NCBI RefSeq assembly: GCF_001904745.1
Contig: NZ_MRCD01000013.1
Coordinates: forward strand, 37,039 to 101,038
Source of the DNA: Calothrix sp. HK-06
Lineage (GTDB): Bacteria; Cyanobacteriota; Cyanobacteriia; Cyanobacteriales; Nostocaceae
Reading direction: 5' to 3'
Length of the DNA stretch: 64,000 bases
This document shows, piece after piece, positions 1 to 7,695 of this stretch (position 1 is its first letter; each line of letters starts with the position of its first letter). The notes below the pieces were generated by a model. It made no database searches and was not told the DNA's origin. It saw nothing but the letters and a program-made list of their open reading frames with translations. A program made the translations under genes and the position numbers.

Positions 1-662
1 TAAGCTTATTGAGAATGCTGCAAGATGTGAGATAAGCTTTGTCAATTGCTAAATCATTTCGCACATGAAAGTCAGTCAGAGGATGCAACTTTGTGCTTTA
101 GTCATTTCGCTTTTGTGTAAACCAAATTTGGTCACGTTGCAATAAGTTATTGAACGCTAGCGATGATATTCTGTAAATTACTGTAAATTTACAGGTAAAG
201 CAATGTTAAGAATATTCAGAAATAACTTCTCTTTCTCAGTCAAGCTAAACCTTCATCCATGACGTTTAGCTATAGGCAGATAAATTAATAATAAATCATA
301 CAATATTACAGACGATGCTTCCAATCAGAGAAACACCTTTAGCTTCCTGTAACTTGTAATAATTATCATTTTTTAATTGAATATGCTAACGAAGATTAGC
401 CGATTTTCATTATCTTTCTCAATTTAAAAACAGATATTTATTTCCAATACATAACTATAAAGATACTGTAAAATTTTTATTAAGCTTATACATTGCTGCT
501 TAAGTATAGTACTGTTATTAAATGATAGTTAGGTTTCTTCTGGAATTAGCTTTTTGCGTAATGAAGTTAAGTTAGTACCTGGTATAAGTAATATATTAGG
601 ATATTGACTTTCTACTCGCACTTCAAATTAATTTAATGACAATTAGAACCACAACAGTAATT
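1..662. other. AT-rich intergenic region without a recognised gene
   Basis: No convincing reading frame was found on either strand. The only structured element I see is a perfect 14-bp palindrome, CTGTAAATTTACAG, at 181-194, preceded by the half-match CTGTAAATTA at 171-180. It could be a regulator site, but nothing ties it to a gene. The last hundred bases must hold the promoter of the following exported protein. Confidence 0.5.
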
Positions 663-1541
663 ATGAACAAATTAAAATACTTTCCCATGTTAGTTTCATA
701 TGTAGTTTTGATGGGTGGAGCGATTAGTAACATACCTGCTCAAGCTGGCGAAAGTAAAGCTTTGTTGATGGCTGAGAACCAATCTCTTAGCCAATCGGAT
801 ATTGATAAAGTTATCGCTTTTTACGAATGGGCATTTGCAGTAAAATTTACGCCTGAACAGCGCAATCAATATAAATCAATAAAATTAAACGATTTTAGCT
901 CAGACCCAGAGGGAACTAAAAAAGGCTTTGACGATATAATTTCCACTTATACACAAGTTCTTGCTAAGAATGAAGAGGAACAAAGCCGAACTCGGCAGGC
1001 ATTTAACGCAGAATTTATCAAAGAATTGCGAAAATTGCCTTCAGATGCAGAAGCCAAACTTTTACTGTCTATTTATGATGGCGCGCACTCCCAAACCGCT
1101 TCAAATAATGTAGATAATTCATCTAAAGGCGTTGGAGATATTTCGTCTATAGTTGGAAAATGGGTCTGGGCACGTACCGGAAGCAGTACTTATAGCACTG
1201 CTGGCACATTTGTGGGAGCGAATGGTTCACGTTTCACTTATCAATTTCTGCCAAACGGAACGGTTGAATACACGGGTATTATGAACGTAATGAGCGGCGG
1301 TTGCAGCCAGCAAATTTTTCAATCTCGAACAGGAAAAGTCCGTCTGAGCGGTAGTACGATGACAATTAACTGGTCAAAAGCCACTTTCACTCGTGACTTT
1401 TCATGCGACAGAGCGAACAATTACACGAAAACTTTGCCTGCCGAAAACGAAACTTATCAGGTAAGACTCAAAACTGATCTGGGTCAGAAACAGCTTTGTT
1501 TGACGGGTAAGGACGAAACGTGTTACAGCCCGACAAACTAG
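663..1541 (+). CDS. Exported hypothetical protein with C-terminal lipocalin-like domain
   Basis: I do not recognise a named family. An ATG at 663 is preferred over the upstream ATG at 636 because the product then begins with a typical signal peptide: a short basic start, a hydrophobic stretch and an AQA-G cleavage site near residue 28. The first half is helical and charged (LSQSDIDKVIAFYEWAF and following). The second half starts with VGKWVW and continues as alternating beta strands with paired cysteines, resembling the GxW opening of small lipocalin-like domains. It is probably periplasmic or extracellular. Function is unknown. It stands alone, with an opposite-strand gene downstream. Confidence 0.6.
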   Translation: MNKLKYFPMLVSYVVLMGGAISNIPAQAGESKALLMAENQSLSQSDIDKVIAFYEWAFAVKFTPEQRNQYKSIKLNDFSSDPEGTKKGFDDIISTYTQVLAKNEEEQSRTRQAFNAEFIKELRKLPSDAEAKLLLSIYDGAHSQTASNNVDNSSKGVGDISSIVGKWVWARTGSSTYSTAGTFVGANGSRFTYQFLPNGTVEYTGIMNVMSGGCSQQIFQSRTGKVRLSGSTMTINWSKATFTRDFSCDRANNYTKTLPAENETYQVRLKTDLGQKQLCLTGKDETCYSPTN

Positions 1542-1828
1542 GTAACAGTGAGCAAGTACCGTAGTTGTAAATTTCTACATTTTTTTAGTCGCTTAGATTA
1601 AGGTAAGTGGAATTAGAAGCATTAATTTCAATACATCAAGGTGGCATAAGCCACCCTACTTTAATATGATGCTCTACAGCTAGTTGCTGATTGCCATAAG
1701 CTATGAGGTACTATGTTTGTTAATTTATTGGCTGTGAGAAAGACTTCACGAGAATTGAGGTCAAACTTTTGAATTTTAAATTGCTCTTAATTTTAAATCA
1801 ATTAATCGCATTCATTAGAAGGCGCCGC

Positions 1829-2341
1829 TCAAAGCTTCTCAAATAACTCTTGATTAAGAATTTCACCCTGAAGGTCAATAATCAATGGAAACTTCCACCC
1901 GGTCTTACGAACAGATTTCCAAGGTGCGTTTACAGATATAGAAGAGGGATTAAAACTGGTTAAATCCAACTTACCTTCATGCTCGTTACTAACAAGAATA
2001 TCTGAGAATTCAATCACATGCTGTTTAGTCCCAAAAAATTCAACGCTATTTAGATAAAGTTTCTGTTCACGGTCATCATAATCAATACTGGCTACATACA
2101 ACTTGCCATACAACCACATACCACCAGCAAACGCTACACCAAGACTAGAAACAACGGCGCCTAAAGCTATACGTTGAGGCAATGGTTTTAAAACTCCACC
2201 ATCACCTGGAGCTAGTCCGTAATTTCGAGCTATACTCACGCCACCTACAGTAGCTCCAATTAAAGACAAGAGCGACAGTAGCATAAGGAAACGAACTTTT
2301 ACTAATTGCCCAGCCGCGCGGAAGACAGGAATTTTACTCAT
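1829..2341 (-). CDS. Small membrane protein, two predicted helices
   Basis: I do not recognise this protein. With the ATG at 2341 it has about 170 residues: a hydrophobic segment (FLMLLSLLSLIGATVGGV), a short loop rich in Gly and Pro, a second segment (ALGAVVSSLGVAFAGGMWL), then a soluble tail of about 90 residues with strand-like character. The longer frame from 2392 adds 17 residues that look untranslated. The topology of two helices followed by a cytoplasmic beta domain is shared by small membrane assembly factors, but that is only a resemblance. No operon partner is evident. Confidence 0.5.
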   Translation of the reverse strand: MSKIPVFRAAGQLVKVRFLMLLSLLSLIGATVGGVSIARNYGLAPGDGGVLKPLPQRIALGAVVSSLGVAFAGGMWLYGKLYVASIDYDDREQKLYLNSVEFFGTKQHVIEFSDILVSNEHEGKLDLTSFNPSSISVNAPWKSVRKTGWKFPLIIDLQGEILNQELFEKL

Positions 2342-2469
2342 GTTACTAATAAATAATAAGTTACCTTGAGATAGGTAAAGTAAATCGTACAATAAACCTT
2401 GAAAAGTGCGTAGATTTAGGAACCACTAGATTTTCCTGCGCGTTCATGCCCGCAGGAAATTGTGAATTG

Positions 2470-2868
2470 TTAATTAAGCTCTCGAACTATTGGTTCTCGT
2501 AGAATTACACGACCATTTTTGATTACACTCAAGCTTCGATATTTTGGAGATAAATTTACTGCATAAGTATATTCGTCATTTACAGCTTCATAATAATATC
2601 CTCTTGTACTTGAACCATTTTCAGTTAAAGGTAGCCATATTGATTTACCTGTTCTTTTATCTAAGCCTATATAACTATTTGCTATATCACCGCCACAAAT
2701 ACTTACTAAGAAATGTTCTGTCTCAGCCGCAACATATGTACCGTCATACTCGCCACATAAGCTGCGTAATTCTTGAGCTTGAGCAGTTTGTGCAAAGGCG
2801 AGTGAAAAAGAGCATACACTCACTACAGATAAAATTAAACGGCGCCAATATTTAGAATTGAGTTGCAT
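2470..2868 (-). CDS. Small secreted protein, paralogue A of a tandem pair
   Basis: The 132-residue product starts with a signal peptide ending in AQTAQA-QE. The mature part is about 100 residues with two conserved cysteines (LCGEYDG and SICGGD) and several repeating beta-strand patterns. It is clearly paralogous to the next gene on the same strand: both share the blocks FVAAETxHFLVSICGG, GLDKxxGK and EAVNDEYTY. Function is unknown; location is presumably periplasmic. The roughly 100-bp spacing suggests recent tandem duplication followed by divergence. Confidence 0.6.
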   Translation of the reverse strand: MQLNSKYWRRLILSVVSVCSFSLAFAQTAQAQELRSLCGEYDGTYVAAETEHFLVSICGGDIANSYIGLDKRTGKSIWLPLTENGSSTRGYYYEAVNDEYTYAVNLSPKYRSLSVIKNGRVILREPIVRELN

Positions 2869-2972
2869 ATTTGTAAATAATGATTTTTTGAATTTGTTGA
2901 ATTTATTGATTACTTATACTGCCAATTTTTTGCTGATGAAGAGAAATAAACTAATTTTTAAAATTTAAATTA

Positions 2973-3371
2973 TTAATGTAATCCTGCAATTATTGCTTCG
3001 TTTAAAATTACATGCTTATTTCTTTTTACAACTAAACTTTGATTTCTAACAGAGACATTTACACGATAAGTGTACTCATCATTAACAGCTTCAAAATATC
3101 TTCCTCCGTTACTCTGCCCATTGTCGCTCAATGGTAGCGATATATATTTACCTGCCTTTTTGTCTAAACCTCTATAAGTATTTGCAGTCTCACCACCGCA
3201 AATACTTACCAAAAAATGCTTTGTTTCAGCCGCTACAAATGTAATATTATTGTCGCCACATAAACTGTCTACTTCTCTAGCTTGAGCGGCTTGTGCAAAG
3301 GGAAGAGAAAGTGAGCATATACCAACTACAGATAAAATTAAGTGTGCAGCGTGCTTAGAATTGAGTTGCAT
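2973..3371 (-). CDS. Small secreted protein, paralogue B of a tandem pair
   Basis: The ATG at 3371 is chosen because its product (MQLNSKHAAHLILSV) matches the start of the neighbouring paralogue; the longer frame from 3398 adds nine unrelated residues. It has a signal peptide ending AQAAQA-RE, two conserved cysteines and the shared FLVSICGG and EAVNDEYTY blocks. It lies upstream of paralogue A on the same strand and may be cotranscribed with it. No function can be assigned from sequence. Confidence 0.6.
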   Translation of the reverse strand: MQLNSKHAAHLILSVVGICSLSLPFAQAAQAREVDSLCGDNNITFVAAETKHFLVSICGGETANTYRGLDKKAGKYISLPLSDNGQSNGGRYFEAVNDEYTYRVNVSVRNQSLVVKRNKHVILNEAIIAGLH

Positions 3372-3579
3372 ATATTTTACAGCAAAAAATTGTTTCATTT
3401 GTTACTAACTTCTACAGCGCGCGTTTTCGTAATTACGGAAAATTCGGTTAAATTAGTCGATTATCTGCATATAAAAGAGCTATGTGCTTTTGTAATTCTA
3501 AATAATAAAACAAAGTCAAAATCTTTAAGATACTTCTACCTGGGCATGACATAAGTCCGGATTTTGCTTGTTTGCACTA

Positions 3580-4833
3580 TTAAGTCTGAACTTCGCGTAA
3601 CCTACGTTCTAGAAAGCGGCGTTCGCTGTCATTGGTGACTAGTGCAAGCGCTTTGGTGTAGCTTTGTGCGGCTGATGTTGTGGCGCCTATACGACGCAGC
3701 AGGTCGGCACGTGCGGCGTGAAATAGATGGTAGTCATCAAGTTGGGGGGCAAGTTTATCGATGAGTTCGAGTGCTGTTTGAGGACTGTCTACCATTGAGA
3801 TTGCTACTGCCCGGTTCAGCGATACAATTGGCGAAGGCTGCAAGCGTTCGAGTAAATCGTAGAGATGGACAATTTGCAACCAGTCTGTTTCTTCTGCCCG
3901 TGGCGCTTGACAATGTAGTGCTGCAATTGCTGCTTGTATGGCAAATGCACTCCTTTTACCTCGCAGTGCTTCTTCAACTAGTGGTAATGCTAAAGCTATT
4001 TGTTGTTGGTTCCAACGGTGACGATTTTGATCTTCGAGTAGGACAATATCACCTGCCTCATCAAGACGGGCATCACGTCGTGAGTCGTGTAGTAACATGA
4101 GCGCAAGCAGTGCTGTTACTTCTGTTGGGGGTTGTGGCGCCATTAACTCTCTCACGAGGCGACACAACCGGATGGCTTCTGTACAGAGGTCGGCTCTTAT
4201 TATTGTCTCGCCTCTTGTTGCTGCGTAGCCTTCGTTGAAAATGAGATAGATTACCGTTAACACTGCTTCTACGCGCGCTGGTAAATCGCTTGTCTCTGGT
4301 ACTTTGTATGGAATACCCGCATCCCGAATTTTGCGCTTGGCTCGAACAATTCGTTGTGCCATTGTCGCTGTGGGTACTAGAAACGCGCGTGCAATTTCGT
4401 CTGTTTCAAGTCCACCCAGCATCCGCAGTGTCAAAGCAACCTGAGACTCGATGGCTAGTGCTGGGTGGCAACAAGTGAAGATCAGTTTTAGCCTATCATC
4501 TGGTATTTCATCGGTGTCATAGCTTGGTTCCTCGCTTGTTGGAATTAACCCCGATGCAGCGTACCATTCCAGTTTTTCGTTTTGCCGCGTTTTTTGCCGC
4601 AAGCGATCAATAGCTTTATATCGGGCTGTTTTAATAATCCATGCACGGGGGAGAGGGGGAACCCCTGTGGACTGCCACTGATTTACCGCAGCTGTAAAAG
4701 CTTCTTGCGCTGCCTCTTGTGCTAGGTCAAAATCTCCAACCAGTCGGATCAAGGTAGCGACGATCCGACCCCACTCAGATCGATAAAGGGAGTTGATAGC
4801 TTGGGTTACATCTGATTTTGGATTTGAAACCAT
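3580..4833 (-). CDS. ECF42-type RNA polymerase sigma factor with C-terminal extension
   Basis: This is an extracytoplasmic-function sigma factor of the long type. It has a sigma-2 region (residues about 10-80: GDFDLAQEAAQEAF, then PRAWIIKTARYKAIDRLR), a sigma-4 region (about 110-165: LRMLGGLETDEIARAFLVPTATMAQRIVRAKRKIR) and a C-terminal extension of over 200 residues with TPR-like helices (LNRAVAISM, AARADLLRRIGATTSAAQSYTKAL). That architecture, beside a DGPF/YCII protein, defines the ECF42 group. The start at 4833 is chosen because the longer frame from 4923 would translate the promoter repeat. It is divergent from the DGPF gene, its likely target. I see no TGTCGA motif facing its own start, so autoregulation is not evident. 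Confidence 0.88.
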   Translation of the reverse strand: MVSNPKSDVTQAINSLYRSEWGRIVATLIRLVGDFDLAQEAAQEAFTAAVNQWQSTGVPPLPRAWIIKTARYKAIDRLRQKTRQNEKLEWYAASGLIPTSEEPSYDTDEIPDDRLKLIFTCCHPALAIESQVALTLRMLGGLETDEIARAFLVPTATMAQRIVRAKRKIRDAGIPYKVPETSDLPARVEAVLTVIYLIFNEGYAATRGETIIRADLCTEAIRLCRLVRELMAPQPPTEVTALLALMLLHDSRRDARLDEAGDIVLLEDQNRHRWNQQQIALALPLVEEALRGKRSAFAIQAAIAALHCQAPRAEETDWLQIVHLYDLLERLQPSPIVSLNRAVAISMVDSPQTALELIDKLAPQLDDYHLFHAARADLLRRIGATTSAAQSYTKALALVTNDSERRFLERRLREVQT

Positions 4834-4840
4834 AGCTGTT

Positions 4841-4920
4841 GATAAAAAATTTTTGCCGAGATGTCGATTTGAGGCAGTGCCGTTCGACTTACTTATATAG
4901 GGAAACAAATGGAGGTAAAC
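4841..4920 (+). promoter_or_regulatory. Candidate ECF42 promoter, first copy (P1)
   Basis: TGTCGA at 4862-4867 is followed after 16 bases by TCGACT at 4884-4889. The surrounding block, from GATAAAAAAT through GGAGGTAAAC, is a diverged direct repeat of 4937-5030. From memory, TGTCGA is the -35 element reported for ECF42 factors. This copy still carries a Shine-Dalgarno-like GGAGG but no start codon at a useful distance, so it would act only as a distal promoter for the DGPF gene. Confidence 0.6.
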
Positions 4921-4936
4921 CACGACCCTACCTAAT

Positions 4937-5030
4937 GATAAAAATTTTTTTGCTGAGGTGTCGATTTAAGGCAATGCCATTCGACTTACTTACAAAGGGA
5001 AACAAAAACGGGAAACAAGGGAGGCAAACT
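4937..5030 (+). promoter_or_regulatory. Candidate ECF42 promoter, second copy (P2), with ribosome-binding site
   Basis: TGTCGA at 4959-4964, a 16-base spacer and TCGACT at 4981-4986 repeat P1 with the same spacing. The copy continues to GGGAGG just upstream of the ATG at 5032. Conservation of both hexamers and of the exact spacer length, while the spacer and flanks have drifted, argues that the two hexamers are functional. Confidence 0.65.
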
Positions 5031-5031
5031 A

Positions 5032-5388
5032 ATGAAATATGTGCTGCTGATTTACCTGGAAGAAAATGCCATGAGCGATACTGAGAGGCAGCATTGTTAT
5101 GAAAAATCCGCACGTCTCGCGCAACAACTCAACTCAAATGGGCAGTATCTAGCAACCGCCCCACTCCAGCCTGTAGCAACGGCTACCAGTGTCCGAGTAC
5201 GCGATGGCAAACCGCTCGTGACTGATGGGCCTTTTGCAGAAACCCGTGAACAATTGGGCGGGTTCTTTCTAATTAATGCCCAAAACCTTGATGAAGCAAT
5301 CGATATTGCCGCCCAAATTCCAGGCGCCCAATTTGGCACCGTTGAAATTCGACCCGTAATTGAAGTTGCGGGTGTACCAGAGAATTAG
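5032..5388 (+). CDS. YCII/DGPF-domain protein
   Basis: This is a 118-residue protein of the YCII-related family, recognised by its start (MKYVLLIYLEE) and by the motif VTDGPFAETREQLGGF at about residues 62-77, which gives the DGPF name. It is a small ferredoxin-fold-like cytoplasmic protein of unknown biochemical activity. Members sit beside ECF42 sigma factors in many bacteria, as here. It is the first gene of a three-gene run behind the duplicated candidate promoter and has a good ribosome-binding site (GGGAGG). It is probably controlled by the divergent sigma factor. Confidence 0.85.
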   Translation: MKYVLLIYLEENAMSDTERQHCYEKSARLAQQLNSNGQYLATAPLQPVATATSVRVRDGKPLVTDGPFAETREQLGGFFLINAQNLDEAIDIAAQIPGAQFGTVEIRPVIEVAGVPEN

Positions 5389-5426
5389 TAATTGCGCTTA
5401 ATTTAAACCTAAAAGGAGAAACTCTA

Positions 5427-5870
5427 ATGACAACTAAAACCACAATAACCCATAACGAAGCTCAGGTTCGCCAATTAATCTCCGATCAACAACGTGCCAT
5501 TTGCAGTAAAGATGTAGACCAAATCATGTCTCACTATGCCAACGATATCGTTGTATTTGACGTTAAACCTCCGTTTCAAACCCAAGGGAAAGTAGCTTGG
5601 CGCCAAGTATGGGAAGAATGTTTACCTTACTTTCCAGACACCTTTGAAATGGAAAGACGAGACCTCAACATTACTGTCAGCGATGACTTAGCAGTTGCAC
5701 ATTGGCTATTTCGCTTTACAGGCGAAGAAAACCATCCGGCAATGCAAACATGGATGCGCGTCACCGCTGTCTGCCAGAAAAATCAAGGCGAATGGCAAAT
5801 ACTACACGAACATCTCTCAGTTCCATTTAATCCAGAAACCTCTCAAGCTGCATTTACGCTCAACCCATAA
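5427..5870 (+). CDS. SnoaL-like / ketosteroid-isomerase-fold protein
   Basis: The 147-residue product has the NTF2-like fold signature: an N-terminal helix (VRQLISDQQRAICSKDVDQIMSHY), the ANDIVVFD strand, and a C-terminal strand with GEWQILHEHLSVP. These small enzymes or ligand-binding proteins are common next to DGPF and VOC genes. AAGGAG lies just upstream of the ATG. It is the second gene of the ECF42-linked trio, 38 bases after the first. The substrate cannot be predicted. Confidence 0.75.
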   Translation: MTTKTTITHNEAQVRQLISDQQRAICSKDVDQIMSHYANDIVVFDVKPPFQTQGKVAWRQVWEECLPYFPDTFEMERRDLNITVSDDLAVAHWLFRFTGEENHPAMQTWMRVTAVCQKNQGEWQILHEHLSVPFNPETSQAAFTLNP

Positions 5871-5891
5871 GCCAATCAAAGGAGCTTAAAA

Positions 5892-6302
5892 ATGAAAATA
5901 AACCCTTATCTCATGTTCAACGGTAACTGTGAGGCTGCGTTCAAGTTCTATGAGCAATGTTTCGGTGGCAAAATTGTTACGATGATGACCCACCGGGAGG
6001 CGCCTTCAGCAGAACATGTGCCCGTCGAATGCCATGACAAAATCATGCACGCCTGCCTTGATATGGGAGATAGATTATTAATGGGGTCTGATAGTCCTGA
6101 TGAATACTTTGAAACACCCCAAGGCTTTTATGTACAAGTGAGCATTGAATCACCATCCGAGGCAGAACGTATTTTTCACGCTTTAGCAGAAAACGGAAAA
6201 GTGAAGATGCCAATTGATCAAACCTTTTGGTCTGCCCGCTTTGGCATGTTAGTCGATCAATTTGGAACTCCGTGGATGATTAACTGCGAAAAGGTTGCCT
6301 GA
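5892..6302 (+). CDS. VOC-superfamily protein (PhnB/glyoxalase-like)
   Basis: This 136-residue protein is of the PhnB-like branch of the vicinal oxygen chelate superfamily. Recognisable features are the start (NPYLMFNGNCEAAFKFYEQCFGG), the MHACLDMGDRLLMGSD block, the ALAENGKVKMPIDQTFW segment and the end FGTPWMINC. Members fold as paired beta-alpha-beta-beta-beta units and often bind a metal, but many PhnB-like proteins have no known substrate. It is the last gene of the ECF42-linked trio, 21 bases after the SnoaL-like gene, with AAAGGAG upstream. Confidence 0.85.
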   Translation: MKINPYLMFNGNCEAAFKFYEQCFGGKIVTMMTHREAPSAEHVPVECHDKIMHACLDMGDRLLMGSDSPDEYFETPQGFYVQVSIESPSEAERIFHALAENGKVKMPIDQTFWSARFGMLVDQFGTPWMINCEKVA

Positions 6303-6313
6303 TCCGCACATTG

Positions 6314-6352
6314 TAGAGACGCGGTAAAGACGCGATTAATCGTGTCTCTACC
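6314..6352. repeat. GTAGAGACG palindromic repeat
   Basis: GTAGAGACG at the left end and CGTGTCTCTAC at the right end form an inverted repeat just after the VOC gene. Related sequences occur at about 46017-46056 and 49624-49650. It is a dispersed hairpin that may also end transcription of the upstream operon. Confidence 0.5.
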
Positions 6353-6430
6353 ACCCAAAATATAACGGCGCCACATGTTTACGCACCTCCCAAACAGGGA
6401 ATACTAGTGTTAGTTACAAAGTAAAAGCTA

Positions 6431-6502
6431 ATGCCAGATCATCCTAAAGAATACTTGCCAGATAACAAGCGAAAATACGATGCTGTACTCGGCACCCCCT
6501 GA
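6431..6502 (+). CDS. 23-residue peptide ending in the DAVLG tag
   Basis: A short frame (ATG 6431, TGA 6500-6502) encodes a peptide whose last residues are KYDAVLGTP. The same DAVLG motif opens the next gene (REYDAVLGAQ) and the GUN4-like gene at 12958 (EFDAVLGGQ). It is either the remnant of a third tagged gene whose body was lost, or a true small peptide. No clear ribosome-binding site precedes it. The homology to the tag is visible; the coding status is inference. Confidence 0.4.
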   Translation: MPDHPKEYLPDNKRKYDAVLGTP

Positions 6503-6519
6503 ACGGATACCAAAAAACA

Positions 6520-7125
6520 ATGTCACAAAATTATAATCGCCCCAGAGAATATGATGCTGTACTCGGCGCCCAACAACCACAACCTCCCATCAACGGTGTT
6601 GTCTTGGGTGGAATTGAAGGTGTAAAAAGACGCTTGGCTTCTACTGATGTGGAACAAAGGATAATTGCTTTAGAAGACGCATTAAAATACGGCACCGCAG
6701 GTCTAGAAATAGTAGTTCAAGCATTGCAAGATAAATATTCGAGAGTGCAACAAGCTGCTTACTTGCTGCTTTATACTCGACAAGAACCTTTAGTTCAACA
6801 AGCATTATATGATTATAAAACCAAAAACAACAGGTTTGATTATTTTGTCGCACTAGCAAAGGCTGGGGGTGTAGCAGATGTTGATACACTTATGGATAGT
6901 TTAGAAAATGATTTCAATAACGCAACCTGTAAGCTAGTTGATTATGCTCTTAGTATAGTTAAAACCAATGAAGGTAAAGAGCGGATTAAACATTACCTTT
7001 TCAACGGTACACAAACGCAAAAGAATTATGCAGCACTTTATTTTAAACGTAAAGGTGCCAGAGATGTTTTAGTTGAAGCGGTAAATAAAGGCTGTATCGA
7101 TAGGGTACAAGCGTTCTCCAAGTAA
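6520..7125 (+). CDS. DAVLG-tagged HEAT-repeat-like protein
   Basis: The first 30 residues carry the tag PREYDAVLG, a Pro-rich linker and a second GVVLGG. The remaining 170 residues are alpha-helical repeats (VEQRIIALEDALKYGTAGLEIVVQALQD, VQQAAYLLLYTRQEPLVQQALYDY) resembling HEAT/PBS-lyase-type repeats, which usually bind proteins. I know of no enzymatic motif in it. It follows the 23-residue tag peptide by 17 bases and overlaps the neighbourhood of a truncated nuclease-like gene. The role is unknown. The tag shared with a GUN4-domain protein suggests a common targeting or partner-binding function. Confidence 0.65.
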   Translation: MSQNYNRPREYDAVLGAQQPQPPINGVVLGGIEGVKRRLASTDVEQRIIALEDALKYGTAGLEIVVQALQDKYSRVQQAAYLLLYTRQEPLVQQALYDYKTKNNRFDYFVALAKAGGVADVDTLMDSLENDFNNATCKLVDYALSIVKTNEGKERIKHYLFNGTQTQKNYAALYFKRKGARDVLVEAVNKGCIDRVQAFSK

Positions 7126-7133
7126 AATTTAGA

Positions 7134-7385
7134 TTGAAGCAGCGAATTGAAGAAATATTACCATATGTAGATTTAGAAAACGGAACTACACGTAGAGAAA
7201 TGTTAATTGCGCCTATAGTTACCGATTTAATTCACTATTCCCGTGCTAAATTACGAATAGAATATACCATTAAAGTAGATAATAAACTTCAAGGGAATTT
7301 AGATTATTATTTGCGTTATAATACTAATTTGATTGTAATTGAAGCTAAACAAGCAGAGATATCAATAGAGGATTTACACAACTGA
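7134..7385 (+). pseudogene. Truncated PD-(D/E)XK nuclease-like protein (HsdR N-terminal type)
   Basis: Only 83 residues remain, from a TTG codon. The segment RREMLIAPIVTDLIHYSRAKLRIEYTIKV, then NLDYYLRYNTNLIVIEAKQAE, matches the first half of small cyanobacterial proteins related to the nuclease domain of type I restriction subunits. The catalytic pattern D...ExK is present (LDYYL, IEAK). The usual second half is missing. The TGA stop coincides with the first bases (TGAGTTC) of the adjacent repeat element, so truncation by that insertion is likely. Confidence 0.55.
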
Positions 7386-7529
7386 GTTCCACGGATGTAA
7401 ATAACCCCTCTCCAAACCTCTCCCCTGCTGGGGGAGAGGCTTTAAAACCTTGCTTTTTCGCTCAAAATAATAATATCTTTGCCCCTCTCCGACACAGAGA
7501 GGGGTTGGGCAGAGGTTCATCGAACTCAC
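7382..7529. repeat. MITE-like element with short inverted ends and internal hairpins
   Basis: The left end TGAGTTC...GGATG is mirrored by CATCGAACTCA at the right. Inside lie GGGGAGAGG-type inverted blocks (ACCCCTCTCC near the left, GAGAGGGGTT near the right) and a compact hairpin at about 7482-7506. There is no coding capacity. It abuts the truncated nuclease-like frame and supplies its stop codon. Confidence 0.45.
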
Positions 7530-7571
7530 GTTAAAATATAACTTTAAAATATAACTTTTAACATCAAATGA

Positions 7572-7695
7572 TTGTTAAATCCCCCCAATCCTCCGCGTCG
7601 AAGCAGGGCTATAAATGTTCATTTTTCCTCAATTATTAAGAGTAAAAAATACCTCTTTTCTCCCCCTTTATTAAGGGGGGTTAGGGGAGATTTTA
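7572..7695. repeat. Inverted repeat of C- and G-runs downstream of thrS
   Basis: AAATCCCCCC at the left and GGGGGGTTAGGGGAGATTTT at the right flank about 90 bases containing a second hairpin (CTCCCCCTTTA/TTAAGGGGGG). This repeat type is common between cyanobacterial genes. It ends at the thrS stop codon and could act as its terminator. Confidence 0.45.

Noticed and set aside
2544-2855. 103-codon plus-strand frame
   Set aside because: It is antisense to the signal-peptide protein at 2470 and has a composition typical of a shadow frame.
4839-5084. 81-codon frame between the sigma factor and DGPF genes
   Set aside because: It translates the two promoter repeats and overlaps the real DGPF gene in another frame.
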